From contig NZ_LGJH01000126.1 of the NCBI RefSeq assembly GCF_001298105.1, positions 1 through 49,722 on the forward strand: a DNA stretch of 49,722 nt. The letters are read 5' to 3'. Positions 8,937-18,169 of the stretch are shown piece by piece. The notes below the pieces were generated by a model. That model saw only the letters and a list, made by a program, of their open reading frames with translations, was not told the origin of the DNA and ran no database searches. The first letter of the stretch is position 1. Each line of letters starts with the position of its first letter. The translations under genes and the position numbers were made by a program. Source of the DNA: Novosphingobium sp. ST904 (lineage in GTDB: Bacteria > Pseudomonadota > Alphaproteobacteria > Sphingomonadales > Sphingomonadaceae).

Positions 8937-10124
8937 ATGAAATCTCGAAGCGATATCACAGGCCTCCTCGATGCTGCCCGGACGGTGATTGCGGCCAGGG
9001 GCATCTCGGGCATGAGCCTGCGCACCGTCGCAGAGGAAGCGCAGATTTCGGTCGGCTCGATCAGCTATCGTATCGGTGACCGCGCGGCGCTGATCGCCGC
9101 AGTGCTCGATCGCGAAGTCGAACTCATGGCCGAAGCGCGCCGTGAATGGCGTGAGCGGGTGGGGGATCACGACCCTTTCGGCGCCGGGAGCCTGGCCGAT
9201 CTCATCTGCGAATGGCTGGACCAGGGCGCGCATTCCCGGCGCACGTCCGCGATCGTCACGTGCGAACTGGCCTTGCTGGCCAGCCGCGAGCCGCAATCGC
9301 TTCGCGCGATCGACGCGCTGCTGGATGAGGGGGAGGGGCTCTGGCGAGACGTGCTGCCCCCCACCCCGCTGGGCGGGCGACTGGCCCATTTCATCGCCAG
9401 CTACTGTCTGGACGAACAGGTCTTCTCCATTCTTCTGGCCGATGAGACCGATTACCGCCTGCTGCGCCATTCGACCGTGCGTGCGATGCTGCGCGGCAGC
9501 GGGGCGTCCGGCGATCCCGCCGGTTCGCGGTGGCACATGGCGCTGGTGGAACGGCTCGCGGTGCCGGCCTCGGCCGCTTATGACGAAACCGCGGTGCCGC
9601 CGCAGGGCGCCAAGGGTGCCATTGCGGAGAATATTGCCGATATCATCGTGGAGCAGGGGGTGGGTGCCTTGTCCCACCGCACCGTGGCGCAGGCGGCGGG
9701 CGTGGCGACCTCCAGCGCCGCTCACCACTTTCCCACGCACCGCGATATCCTGTTCGCAGGGGTGGAGGCCGTCTATCGCCGCCTGCGCAGCCGCATCCAT
9801 GCCAGCGGTGCGAGGCTGGGCAGCAGCGACATCATCCGTCTTACGCACGAATGCGCGCTGGCGGCGCTGGGCGATCCGGCATTCCGGCCTTTCGCGATCG
9901 ACATGCGGCGCAGGCGGGCGGAAAATGTCCATGGCCAATATGCGCAATGGCTGGGAATTCCCACGGACAGCGACCGGGCGCGCATCCAGGCGATCGTCAT
10001 GGCTTCCATCGGAAACGGCCTGCGCAGCCTGGCGACCGAGGCGGAATGGCAGGCCGCGCCGGATCTCGTTCATGCTTTCACTGGCAGCAGTACGAGTGTT
10101 TTAATTGAACGAAAAATGCAGTGA
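8937..10124 (+). CDS. Tandem (double) TetR-family transcriptional regulator
   Basis: A 395-residue regulator with two complete TetR DNA-binding units in one chain. The first helix-turn-helix is near residues 8-55 (GMSLRTVAEEAQISVGSISY followed by RIGDRAALIAAVL) and the second near 223-270 (LSHRTVAQAAGVATSSAAHH followed by FPTHRDILFAGV). Each is followed by about 140-165 helical residues that would form a ligand/dimer domain. Ordinary TetR proteins are about 200 residues with one such unit. The gene precedes, in the same direction, a TonB receptor cluster by only 87 bases, and repeated GTCCTG/CAGGAC hexamers lie in that gap, so it likely controls that cluster. Inducer unknown. Confidence 0.88.
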   Translation: MKSRSDITGLLDAARTVIAARGISGMSLRTVAEEAQISVGSISYRIGDRAALIAAVLDREVELMAEARREWRERVGDHDPFGAGSLADLICEWLDQGAHSRRTSAIVTCELALLASREPQSLRAIDALLDEGEGLWRDVLPPTPLGGRLAHFIASYCLDEQVFSILLADETDYRLLRHSTVRAMLRGSGASGDPAGSRWHMALVERLAVPASAAYDETAVPPQGAKGAIAENIADIIVEQGVGALSHRTVAQAAGVATSSAAHHFPTHRDILFAGVEAVYRRLRSRIHASGARLGSSDIIRLTHECALAALGDPAFRPFAIDMRRRRAENVHGQYAQWLGIPTDSDRARIQAIVMASIGNGLRSLATEAEWQAAPDLVHAFTGSSTSVLIERKMQ

Positions 10125-10140
10125 AATAACCAATACGATT

Positions 10141-10202
10141 GTCCTGAAAGAGTCATGAAGCGCGCTTAGAGGCGCGTCCTGAAGACCCGTGGTCAACAGG
10201 AC
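10141..10202 (+). promoter_or_regulatory. Candidate operator: repeated GTCCTG/CAGGAC before TonB receptor
   Basis: GTCCTG occurs at 10141-10146 and 10176-10181, and its complement CAGGAC at 10197-10202, the last two forming a dyad with a 15-base spacer. All lie in the 87-base gap between the double TetR gene and the receptor start, where the regulator of the cluster would be expected to bind. Binding is inferred. Confidence 0.35.
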
Positions 10203-10211
10203 GGAGCCCCT

Positions 10212-12496
10212 ATGTCTGCCTTCAAGCGCAATCGCAGTATCCACCTTCTCTCGACCATTCTGGCAGGTGCGATCGCGCCGTGCTGGGCGATGACGGCGCA
10301 GGCCGCCGAAGCCCCCGTCAGCGATGACGCGCTGCCCGAAATCACCGTCACGGCCGAGCGCCGCGCGGAAAGCAGCCAGAAGGTGCCGCTGGCGATCCAG
10401 TCCATCGACGGCGAGACGCTGGCCAAGACTGGCTACACTTCGGTCACCGATCTGCAGTACACGATGCCGGGGGTGCAGTTCGACCCGACCCAGGGCGCCG
10501 CGTTCCAGATCCGCGCGTCGGCAGCACCTCTTTCGACTTCTCGAACGCCAAGTCGGTCAGCGTGGTCGTGGACGACGTGGTCATGGACGGCCAGCGTGCC
10601 AACGGCCTTACCGGGCTGGTCGATATCGACCGGGTGGACGTGCTGATGGGGCCGCAGGGTACGCTGTTCGGCAAGAACGCCACCTCGGGCGTGATTGCGG
10701 TGACCACCACAAAGCCGAAGATCGGCGAATGGTCGCTGCGCGGCAGCGCCAGCTTTGGCGAGCATGACGAGCGCATCCTGAACGCTACCGTGAACGTGCC
10801 GCTCGGCCCCATCGCAGCGCTGCGCGTCTCCGGGTTCGACCAGGCCTTCGACGGGTTCGGCCGCAACGTGACGCTGAACCGCAAGGTGGGATCGCAGCAC
10901 GAGTACGGCGGCCGGGCGCGGCTCTATCTGGAACCGTCGGACAGCTTCAACCTGACGCTTTCGGGCGACTATGCCTACCACTGGGACAGCAGCGTGCGCA
11001 CGCCGGTTTCCGGCCAGTCGGCGGAAGTGACCGCGATCCTCAAGGAATTGGGCGTCGTTCCCGGACCGAAGAGCGCCGATACCGCGGATTCCTCGTTCGG
11101 CCAGATCATCACCGAGGAATACGGCACCTCGCTGCGTGCCAATGCGAAGCTGGGTGACCACGAGCTGACCTCCATCACCGCCTACCGCGCGACCCGCTAT
11201 GACAACTGGACGCCCGCCAGCCTCACGCCCTACGATCGCTACGCCTACATCCCGTTCAATCTCGGCCAGCTCGATACCGACAAGTTCAGCCAGGAAATCC
11301 ACCTGGCCTCGCCGACCGGCGGCTTCGTGGAATATCTGGTCGGCGCGTTCTACAACCGGCTTCATGCTCGCCAGACACAGCTTCAGTGGTCGACCGGCGG
11401 GCAGCCGCTCTACGATGCCGCCGGCACGCCGCTGCCCACGCTGATCGCGCTGACGGGGGCGATCGGCAAGGATGGAAACGCCTCTCTGTTCGATTCCGTG
11501 AACGAAACCGTGGCCGCGTTCGGCCAGCTCAAGTTCAATTTCACTCCGCGCCTCAGCCTGACCCTGGGCGGCCGTTACACGCACGACAATAATTCGCAGA
11601 GCATCGATTACGTCTATGTAAACCCGCAGGCGATTGCCGGGTACACGCCGAACTTCGTGGCTTCCAGCGCGGCTCCGGCTTATGATTTCGGCCGCGTGAA
11701 GGGAGATAACTTCTCCTTCCGCATCGCGCCGACCTATCAGCTTGCCGACAATGTCATGGTCTACGCGACATATTCCACCGGCTACAAGCCGGCCGGGATC
11801 GCCTTCGTCGGCAACAAGTACGCGCCTTACGAGGACGAGACGGTCAAGGCATGGGAAGCCGGCATCAAGTCCGAATGGTTCGGACGCCGCCTGCGCTTCA
11901 ACCTCGACGTGTTCCGTTCGGACTTCAAGGACTTCCAGGCCACGATCCTGACGCAGATACCCGATGGATCGGGCGGCACGATCAACGCCACGGTCATCGG
12001 CAATGCCGGCGGCCTGCGTACGCAGGGCGTGGAAGGGAACCTTGTGGTCCAGCCGATGCGCGGCCTGCAATTGTCCGGCGCGGTGACTTACACCGATGCC
12101 AAGTTCACGGACTACGTCTACAATGCGACCACCAACTACACCGGCTCGCGCCTGACGAATTCGCCCGAATGGTCCGGTACGGCAGCGGTCGACTACGATC
12201 ACGAGTTCGGCTCCGGCCTCGGCCTGCGCGCCCATGCCGACTATGCCTATCGCAGTGAATACTGGACCGTGGTGGGCCAGCCTGCCTATTCGCATGTGCC
12301 GGGCTACGGACTGGTCAACGGCCGGGTGAGCGTGAAGCTGCCCGATCGCCCGGTGGAGATCGGCGTCTACGCCCGCAACCTGTTCGACAAGTACTTCTCC
12401 ACCGGCTGGCAGCAGTACGGCGTGCTGGGCCTGTTGCACTACACGTCGCCCAATGCGCGCCGCACGGTCGGCGGCTTCGTCAACGTCAGCTTCTGA
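10212..12496 (+). CDS. TonB-dependent outer-membrane receptor (one-base break near 10515)
   Basis: Outer-membrane active transporter of about 761 residues once one base is restored. The first 34 residues are a signal peptide ending AMTAQAAEA. A TonB-box-like stretch (PEITVTAERR) precedes the plug, and the plug carries VPLAIQSIDGETL and later VDVLMGPQGTLFGKNATSGV. The barrel ends in VNVSF with the terminal Phe required for outer-membrane insertion. Reading shifts by +1 at about 10511-10518: ATCCGCGCGTCGG fits the family only as ATCCGC-GGC-GTC-GGC, so one G seems lost. No STN domain is present, so it is a pure transporter rather than a signal transducer. It leads a same-strand block with a phosphodiesterase, a secreted protein and an MFS carrier. 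Confidence 0.88.
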
Positions 12497-12521
12497 CCCG
12501 CGCGAACCCGAAGGAGCACGC

Positions 12522-13771
12522 ATGAAACGGATGAAACCGGCCATGGCGATCGCCGCCATGGCCGCGCTCTGGGCCAGCGCGGCCATGGTCAGCGCGGACG
12601 AAGCCGCCCCGCTCGGCACGCCGCCGGTAAACGCACCGGCCGCCGAAGGGGAAAGGCTGCCGATCAATGCGCTGCAGGTGGTGGGCACGCACAACAGCTA
12701 TGCGCTTCCGGCCGACCCGCGCGCGATGGCGGTGATGGCCCCGCGCCTCAGTGCGCTCATGCAGGCGATGACCGGCGGCATGAGCGCCGAGCAGCGCGCC
12801 GCCATGGAGGACGAGCATCCCGGCGGCCTCGGCGGGATGGCGCAGGCGCTCGACTATGTGCAGATGCCGCTTCAGGCCCAGCTTCGCAGCGGCGTGCGCA
12901 GCGTGGAGATCGATCTCCAGCCCGATCCGCAGGGCGGGGCCTATGCCGATCCGCTGCCCTATCGCGAACTGCGGGCCCGGGGCGTGACCGATCTTTCGCC
13001 GATCTACCGTGACGAACTGGCCCGGCCCGGCCTGAAAGTGCTGCATCTGGCGGACCTCGACTTCCGCAGCCAGTGCCCCACCTTCCGGTCCTGCCTGACG
13101 CTGCTGCGCCAGTGGTCGGACGCGGAACCGAACCACAGCCCTGTCTTCGTCCTGCTTGAACCCAAGCTTTCCGGACTGGACCGCGTCATTCCGGGCGCCA
13201 CCCGGGTGCCGCCGTTCGACAAGGCGCAGTTCGAGGAAGTGGACGCGGCGATCCGCGAGGTTCTCGGCCGGGAACGGGTGATCGCGCCCGACGACGTGCG
13301 CGGCGCGATGCCGCGGCTGGAAGACGCCGTGCTCGCCGGGCGCTGGCCAACGCTGGGCGAGGCGCGGGGCAAGTTCGTCTTCCTGTTCCTGGTGCCCGCG
13401 ATGAACCTGGCGGCGTTCAGGCCCTATCTCGATGGTCGGCCCTCGCTGGAAGGACGAATGGCCTTCGTGCAGGGCAAGCCGGGCATGGCCCATGCCGCGT
13501 TCATGCTTTACGATAACGCGCTGACGCATGGCGCCGAAATCCGAGATGCCGTGCGCAAGGGCTATCTCGTCCGCACCCGTGCCGATATCGACACCGGCGA
13601 TGCCCGCCGCGACGACGCCGCCGCCGGGATGCGGCACTGGCCAGTGGCGCGCAGATCGTGTCGACCGATTATCTCACGGCGCCCAACATTTACGGCAATG
13701 GCTATCACCTTGCCCCGTCGGCGCGCGGCTGGCGATGCAATCCGGTCGTGACCGGTTGTCCGCGCCCCTGA
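12522..13771 (+). CDS. Secreted Ca2+-dependent PI-PLC-like phosphodiesterase (one-base break near 13620)
   Basis: About 416 residues when one base is restored. It has a signal peptide (first 27 residues, ending MVSADEA) and the phosphatidylinositol-phospholipase-C-like TIM-barrel layout: QVVGTHNSYALPADP with the first catalytic His, SVEIDLQPDP with metal-binding acidic residues, VLHLADLDFRSQC, and FVLLEPKLSG. The C-terminal family motif GAQIVSTDYL is found only in the shifted frame after about 13612-13628, where a C appears to be lost in GCCGCCGCC(C)GGGAT. The start ATG 12522 follows AAGGAG. It lies 25 bases after the receptor stop, so they are probably co-transcribed. The likely role is release of a phosphorylated polyol or head group outside the cell for uptake; the true substrate is unknown. 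Confidence 0.8.
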
Positions 13772-13795
13772 TATCCGCATTCATTGGAGAACATC

Positions 13796-14590
13796 ATGAC
13801 CACGCGCAGGGCGCTTCTTGTCGGTGCTCCGACGACCTTGCTGGCCGCTCCGTCCGCTTTCGCGCAGGCGCTTGGCGAAGCCGGTGTTTCGGGCGGCGAC
13901 CTGTCCGCGCTCGAACGGCTCATGGCGCAGACGCTGAAGGGCGAGCTGGGCGACGAGGCCCTGGCCCATGAGCTTGCCGCTCATGTCGCCGATGCCGGTT
14001 TCCGCTGGGGCTATCCGATGTTTCCGGTTCGCGAGGCGGACAGCGTCGTGGCCTACAGTTTCGGCTATCGTTCGGCGACGGGGAAGGTGAATCCCGATAC
14101 CGGCCTTACCGACGGCGAGGAAGCGCCTGAACCGGGGCCGATCAATGCGATGCTGGCCGATGCCGTGCAGGCCATTCGGCGGTTGCGCAAGGTGCGAGTC
14201 TACGCGCAATGGGAAATCGCGCAAGTCCTCGCCGACAGGCACGGCATGAAGGATGTCGTGCCGATCTACCCGGCCAAGGGCGAGGATGGCCGCAAGACCT
14301 ACCTCAGCACCGATGGGGTCGCGCGCGGCGTGATCGCTCATGCCGGCACGGCGCAGGCACTGGGCAAGGTCGCCGTCGTCGGGCACCGCGATCATGTGAA
14401 GCGCTGCATCCTGGTCTCTCGCGCCAACGGCATGGCGGCCGCCGCCGCCCGCGAGGTGCCGCTTCCGGTGGATTACGACCCTCGCTCCGCCCAGCCCTGG
14501 ACCCGGCGGCGTGACGCCTACCTGCTCAGCGATGTGATCGCCCAGCTCACGATGGCGCGGGCGCGGATATTGTCTGACCTGCCGGGCTGA
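13796..14590 (+). CDS. Secreted protein with twin-arginine-like signal, DUF218-like C-terminus
   Basis: A 264-residue protein starting at ATG 13796 behind GGAG; a TTG at 13784 is a weaker alternative. The N-terminus MTTRRALLVGAPTTLLAAPS followed by AFAQ looks like a Tat-type or Sec signal. The C-terminal half contains KVAVVGHRDHVKRCILVSR and ends with an amphipathic helix, a pattern reminiscent of the last part of DUF218/YdcF-type proteins, but the glycine-rich start of that domain is not evident, so the assignment is weak. It follows the PI-PLC-like gene by 24 bases and belongs to the same operon. I do not recognise a firm family. Confidence 0.7.
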   Translation: MTTRRALLVGAPTTLLAAPSAFAQALGEAGVSGGDLSALERLMAQTLKGELGDEALAHELAAHVADAGFRWGYPMFPVREADSVVAYSFGYRSATGKVNPDTGLTDGEEAPEPGPINAMLADAVQAIRRLRKVRVYAQWEIAQVLADRHGMKDVVPIYPAKGEDGRKTYLSTDGVARGVIAHAGTAQALGKVAVVGHRDHVKRCILVSRANGMAAAAAREVPLPVDYDPRSAQPWTRRRDAYLLSDVIAQLTMARARILSDLPG

Positions 14591-14673
14591 GCACGCGGGC
14601 ACCGCTCATGCGGCTGGGTCACTGTTTCCACGGCGTCAAAAAAGCGAAGCCAATCGCGGCTAGGGCAACCTGC

Positions 14674-15999
14674 ATGGCCACCGCGTTCGAATCCTCCATC
14701 CCGCCGCCAGCGCGGCCCGGCGCGGCCACGGCGATGAGGCTTGGTTACAGCAGCGGCAACATGGGCAAGAGCCTTGTCTGGAGCAGCTTCGAAAGCGTGC
14801 TGCTCTATTTCCTGGTGCTGCATGGCGGGGTTCCCGTCACTCATGCCGGTGTGTTGCTAACCTTGCTCATGGTGTGGGACGGGCTGGCCGATCTCGCCAT
14901 AGCCTACCGTACCGACCGGACCGGGAGGCAGGACGGACTGGCACGGCTGATCGGCATCGGGGCACCGCTTTGCGGCGCCTGCTTCGCGCTGATTTTCGCC
15001 GCGCCGGTGCTGGGCGGCACGGCGTTTTCGCGAACGGCCATCGTGGTGGCCGCCGTGATCGGCAGCAGGATCGGCTATACGCTTTGCGATGTCGGCCACA
15101 ACACGCTGATGGTCCGCATGGCGGCGAGCGAACGGGACAGTTCCGGAATTTCGGCGCTGCGCCTGATATTCAGTGCCCTCGGCGCGGGATGCACCGGGCT
15201 GGCATTGGCGCAAGTGCTGGCGATCCACGATCCTTCGGACCAGCGCCGCGCTTTCGTTGCGTTCGGCGTGGCGGGGGGAACGATCTATCTTTCAACTCTG
15301 CTCATCGCCCGCGGGGTGACGCGGCATCTCCCCGCGACCGGGCGCGAACCTTCACGAGGCGGCGCGGTACGGATGGTACGCAGCTTGCTTGCAGACAGCG
15401 GCTATCGGCAGATACTGGGCATCGTCGCCGTTCAGGGCGCGCTGGTGCCGTTCTTCATGCGCGCATTGCCGTTTCTGGGGCGTGCCACCATGAGCGAGCC
15501 CGCATGGCCGGGATGGGCCTTGTTCGCGATCACGCTTGGCCACGGCGTCTCGCTTCCGCTCTGGATGAGCGCCGCGCGGTGGCGCTCATCGCGGGACATC
15601 CTCGCGCTGGCACATCTCGGCTTCATCGCGGCCATGGCCGGGTTCGCCCTCGCTTTCCGGCAGCCCGCCGCCACGGCGTGCCTGTTCCTGCTTGGCGCGA
15701 GCCTGGCGGGCATGAGCATGGCGGTCTGGGCGCTTCTGGCCTCCTATGTGCAGTCCGGCCGGTTTTCGGGCGCCGGAGGAGAAGCGCTGCCGGTGGGGCT
15801 GTTTCTCGCCACGCTCAAAGTCGCCTCCGGCATCGGCACCATGCTGCTGGCGGCCGTCCTTTCCGCGTGCGAGGGCGCGGCAGCGGGTGGCGGCGTGGGA
15901 AACCCGGTGCTGGCGGCCTCTATCGGCCTTCCCGCTATCGGCTCTGCCTGCCTGTTGCTCGTCCACTCCCTTGGCCGGTCCCCGGGCCGACCGGCATAA
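14674..15999 (+). CDS. GPH/MelB-type MFS transporter
   Basis: A 441-residue inner-membrane carrier with about 12 hydrophobic helices. The early segment RLGYSSGNMGKSLVWSSFE and then LLYFLV are characteristic of the glycoside-pentoside-hexuronide:cation (MelB, MFS_2) group, as are MVWDGLADLAIAYRTDRTG in the loop after helix 2 and SRIGYTLCDVGHNTLM in the middle. The ATG at 14674 is the likely start; an upstream start at 14608 adds 22 residues lacking similarity. It is last in the receptor/PI-PLC/secreted-protein block and would import the small product, perhaps a polyol or sugar. It converges on the pectinesterase gene. Substrate inferred only from context. Confidence 0.85.
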   Translation: MATAFESSIPPPARPGAATAMRLGYSSGNMGKSLVWSSFESVLLYFLVLHGGVPVTHAGVLLTLLMVWDGLADLAIAYRTDRTGRQDGLARLIGIGAPLCGACFALIFAAPVLGGTAFSRTAIVVAAVIGSRIGYTLCDVGHNTLMVRMAASERDSSGISALRLIFSALGAGCTGLALAQVLAIHDPSDQRRAFVAFGVAGGTIYLSTLLIARGVTRHLPATGREPSRGGAVRMVRSLLADSGYRQILGIVAVQGALVPFFMRALPFLGRATMSEPAWPGWALFAITLGHGVSLPLWMSAARWRSSRDILALAHLGFIAAMAGFALAFRQPAATACLFLLGASLAGMSMAVWALLASYVQSGRFSGAGGEALPVGLFLATLKVASGIGTMLLAAVLSACEGAAAGGGVGNPVLAASIGLPAIGSACLLLVHSLGRSPGRPA

Positions 16000-16021
16000 G
16001 GGCCGCAGCGGCGGCTTCCGG

Positions 16022-17132
16022 TCAGTCCTGCGGCATTCCGGCCATGATCTCCCGGCGGATCGCCGCGATCCCCATGGGGCTTTTCCAGCGCATGCCGATG
16101 TCGCGGGCCGGTGCGCCGGGGCCGCTGGAGGACAGCTCGGCGAAACGCGAATCCTGCGCCCGGAACACTTGCGTCATCGTGCCGTCGCGGGCGGTGCCGT
16201 TCATTTCGGTCCAGTGGTCTGGATGGATGTGGCGATCCATGAAGCAATCGACGAACAGCGCCTGCCCGACCGCTTGCGGATCGGCATAGCGGCCGTCGGC
16301 GAAGCGGGTGGTGGGGTGCCACGGGCGGGCCAGCGCCACGGCATGGTCGGGCACGCCCGTCTCGCGCGTCAGGCGGCAGCGATGGAAGACGATCCCGTGG
16401 GCCTGTGACAGCGGCGTCGATGGCGCGGCTACAAAGGACTGGAATTCGCCGGGGGTATAGGGTGCTGCACGCGTGCGGGTGCGGATTTCGCTATCCTCGA
16501 TCAGCAATTGTCCGTTGCCGAAGATGAAATCGACATTGCCGGCGATCAGGCTCTTGCGGATCAGCGCGCGGCCGCCATTGGCGAACAGCGTGTCCTGATA
16601 GCCGAGCAGAGCCACCCGGTCGAGGCGCACGCGGTCGCTCTCGATGTCGAGCAGCAGGGCGGCGGCTTGCGGGTTTCCGATCTTGCTCTCGGCGCCATCA
16701 GGCAGGCGGTCGTTGGCGAGATAGTCGTAAGTGTTCTCGATGGTGAGGTCGCGGACGGCGATCTCCCGCGCATTGATGGTGAGCGTGGCCGATCCCGGCG
16801 TGCCCCAGCCGTTGCGGTGATAGGCCTTGGCGGTCTGCGCGACGCGCCGAAATGGATGCGGGTGTTCTCGCGCCCGCTGCCCACGAGGCGGATGCGGTCG
16901 CGGGCGATGACGGGCTTTTCCGCATAGTCGCCCGCGCTGACGCGGATCGTGATCCAGCGCCCGCTCGTATCGCGCGCTGCGGCACCGAGCGCATGCCGAT
17001 GGAGGTGTAGCAGGGCGCGGCGCTTCCCGTGCAATCGCGGCGCACCGCCAGTTCGGTGGCGGGGGCCTCAGCCGCTGCGGGATGTGCGATCGCCGCGAGG
17101 AGCGGCAGGGCGAGAAAGCGGAGGCGTGTCAT
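16022..17132 (-). CDS. Pectinesterase, family CE8 (two one-base breaks)
   Basis: About 370 residues after repair, exported (signal peptide MTRLRFLALPLLAAIAHPAA plus AEA). Demethylates pectin. Three CE8 signatures are readable: GYQDTLFANGGRAL and GNVDFIFGNGQ with the two catalytic Asp residues, and ALARPWHPTTRF with the substrate Arg/Trp. The protein appears in three frames: breaks fall near 16990-17000 (YTSIG then HALGAAARDTSGRW) and near 16841-16848 (RIHFGA then VAQTAKAYHRNGWG). Both are explained by one missing G or C in G/C runs. Its ATG overlaps the esterase TGA by 4 bases, so the two are translated together behind the STN receptor. This supports pectin or methylated galacturonan as the locus substrate. 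Confidence 0.85.
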
Positions 17133-18087
17133 TTCGGGCTCTCGGCAGGGGCGAGACGGCGGAGGAAGATGTCGATCTCCCCGGCGGTGCGGGAGAGCCA
17201 GGGATCGAACAGCCAGAAGTCGTGCGGAGCGCCGGTGAAGGCGAATTCGCGGTGCGCCACGTGGTTCCGGTCAAGCGCGGCGATCACCCGGTCCTTGCCC
17301 ACCGTGAAGCGGGCAATGCCGCTGCCGACGATCAGGGTGGGCGGCGATTGCGGCCCCACATGGCTGGCGGCGCTGGCCTCGCGCCAGCGCTGCGGCATCG
17401 CCTCGAAGCTGCCGCCCAGCCAGCGGGCGAAGGGGGAATCGGGGCCTGCCGCATTCTCGAAGCGCAGGGCTTCGGGATCGGCCATATCGAGCACGCCGTC
17501 GAGGTCGATGAGGGCGTTGGGCCTTGTCTTGCGCGTCTCTCCGTAAAGGCCGCCCGGTCCCGCATAGGCAAGCAGCGCGGCCATCTGTCCGCCCGAAGAG
17601 GCACCGCCCAGTGCGATGCGATCGGCGCTGATGCCGAATTCGCCGGCATGGCTCTTTGCCCATGCCAGTGCGTCCGCCACGTCCTCCATCCCGGCGGGGT
17701 AGGGCGCTTCGACCGAGAGGCGGAACTCGGGCAGGAACACGGTATAGCCCCGCTGAGCGAGCAGGTTGGCAAGCGCGTAGAAATGCGTCTTCGCGCCGGA
17801 ACGCCATGCGCCGCCATGGACCAGCACGATGCCCTGTCCGTTGGCTGTCGCCGGCCCGAAGATGTCGAGATGGAGCGTCCGCGCTGCCAGGGTCTTGTAA
17901 GGGCGATCGAACAGCACCGATTGCCCTTCGCGCCATGTCACGGCGGGCCATGCGATGCCGGGGTAGACGTCGCGATACTGTGCGAAACGCTGGTCCACGG
18001 TATAGCTCTCGTCCACCTCGCGCGCGAGCCCGGCAGGGCGATCAGCGCCATCGCGAACGTCAGGCCGGATCGGAACAGCTTGGGCAT
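17129..18087 (-). CDS. Secreted alpha/beta hydrolase (carbohydrate esterase-like; one-base break near 18030)
   Basis: About 319 residues after restoring one base. Starting at ATG 18087, with GAAGGA upstream, the first 20 residues are a signal peptide (MPKLFRSGLTFAMALIALPG); the mature part continues in another frame with LAREVDESYTVDQRFAQYRD. The break lies at 18027-18035, where GGGCTCGC fits as GGGCCTCGC. The hydrolase has the oxyanion motif VLVHGGAWRSG, the nucleophile elbow GGASSGGQ, and a late His in FTGAPHDFWLF. This pattern fits BD-FAE/acetyl-esterase-like enzymes that remove acetyl or other esters from plant polysaccharides. Placed between the receptor and pectinesterase genes, it likely deacetylates pectin fragments. 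Specificity is inferred. Confidence 0.8.
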
Positions 18088-18120
18088 CGCGCATCCTTCA
18101 GCTTCTCGAATTTGGAAAAG

Positions 18121-18149
18121 GGGCCGCGTCCGGGGGAGGACGGCGGCCC
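18121..18149 (-). terminator. GC-rich hairpin between receptor and esterase genes
   Basis: GGGCCGCGTCC, a GGGGGA loop and GGACGGCGGCCC form an 11-12 bp stem with a one-base bulge, 20 bases past the receptor stop. It has no T-run. It could act as a partial terminator or 3' stabiliser that lowers expression of the downstream enzymes relative to the receptor. The bulge itself may be a lost C. Confidence 0.5.
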
Positions 18150-18169
18150 AGGGAGCAACTTTTGCAGCG

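Noticed and set aside
10433..12694. Very long open frame (about 750 codons) on the minus strand opposite the TonB receptor
   Set aside because: It is the codon-shadow of the receptor in GC-rich DNA: no family motif, no ribosome-binding site, and composition dominated by Arg, Ala and Gly.
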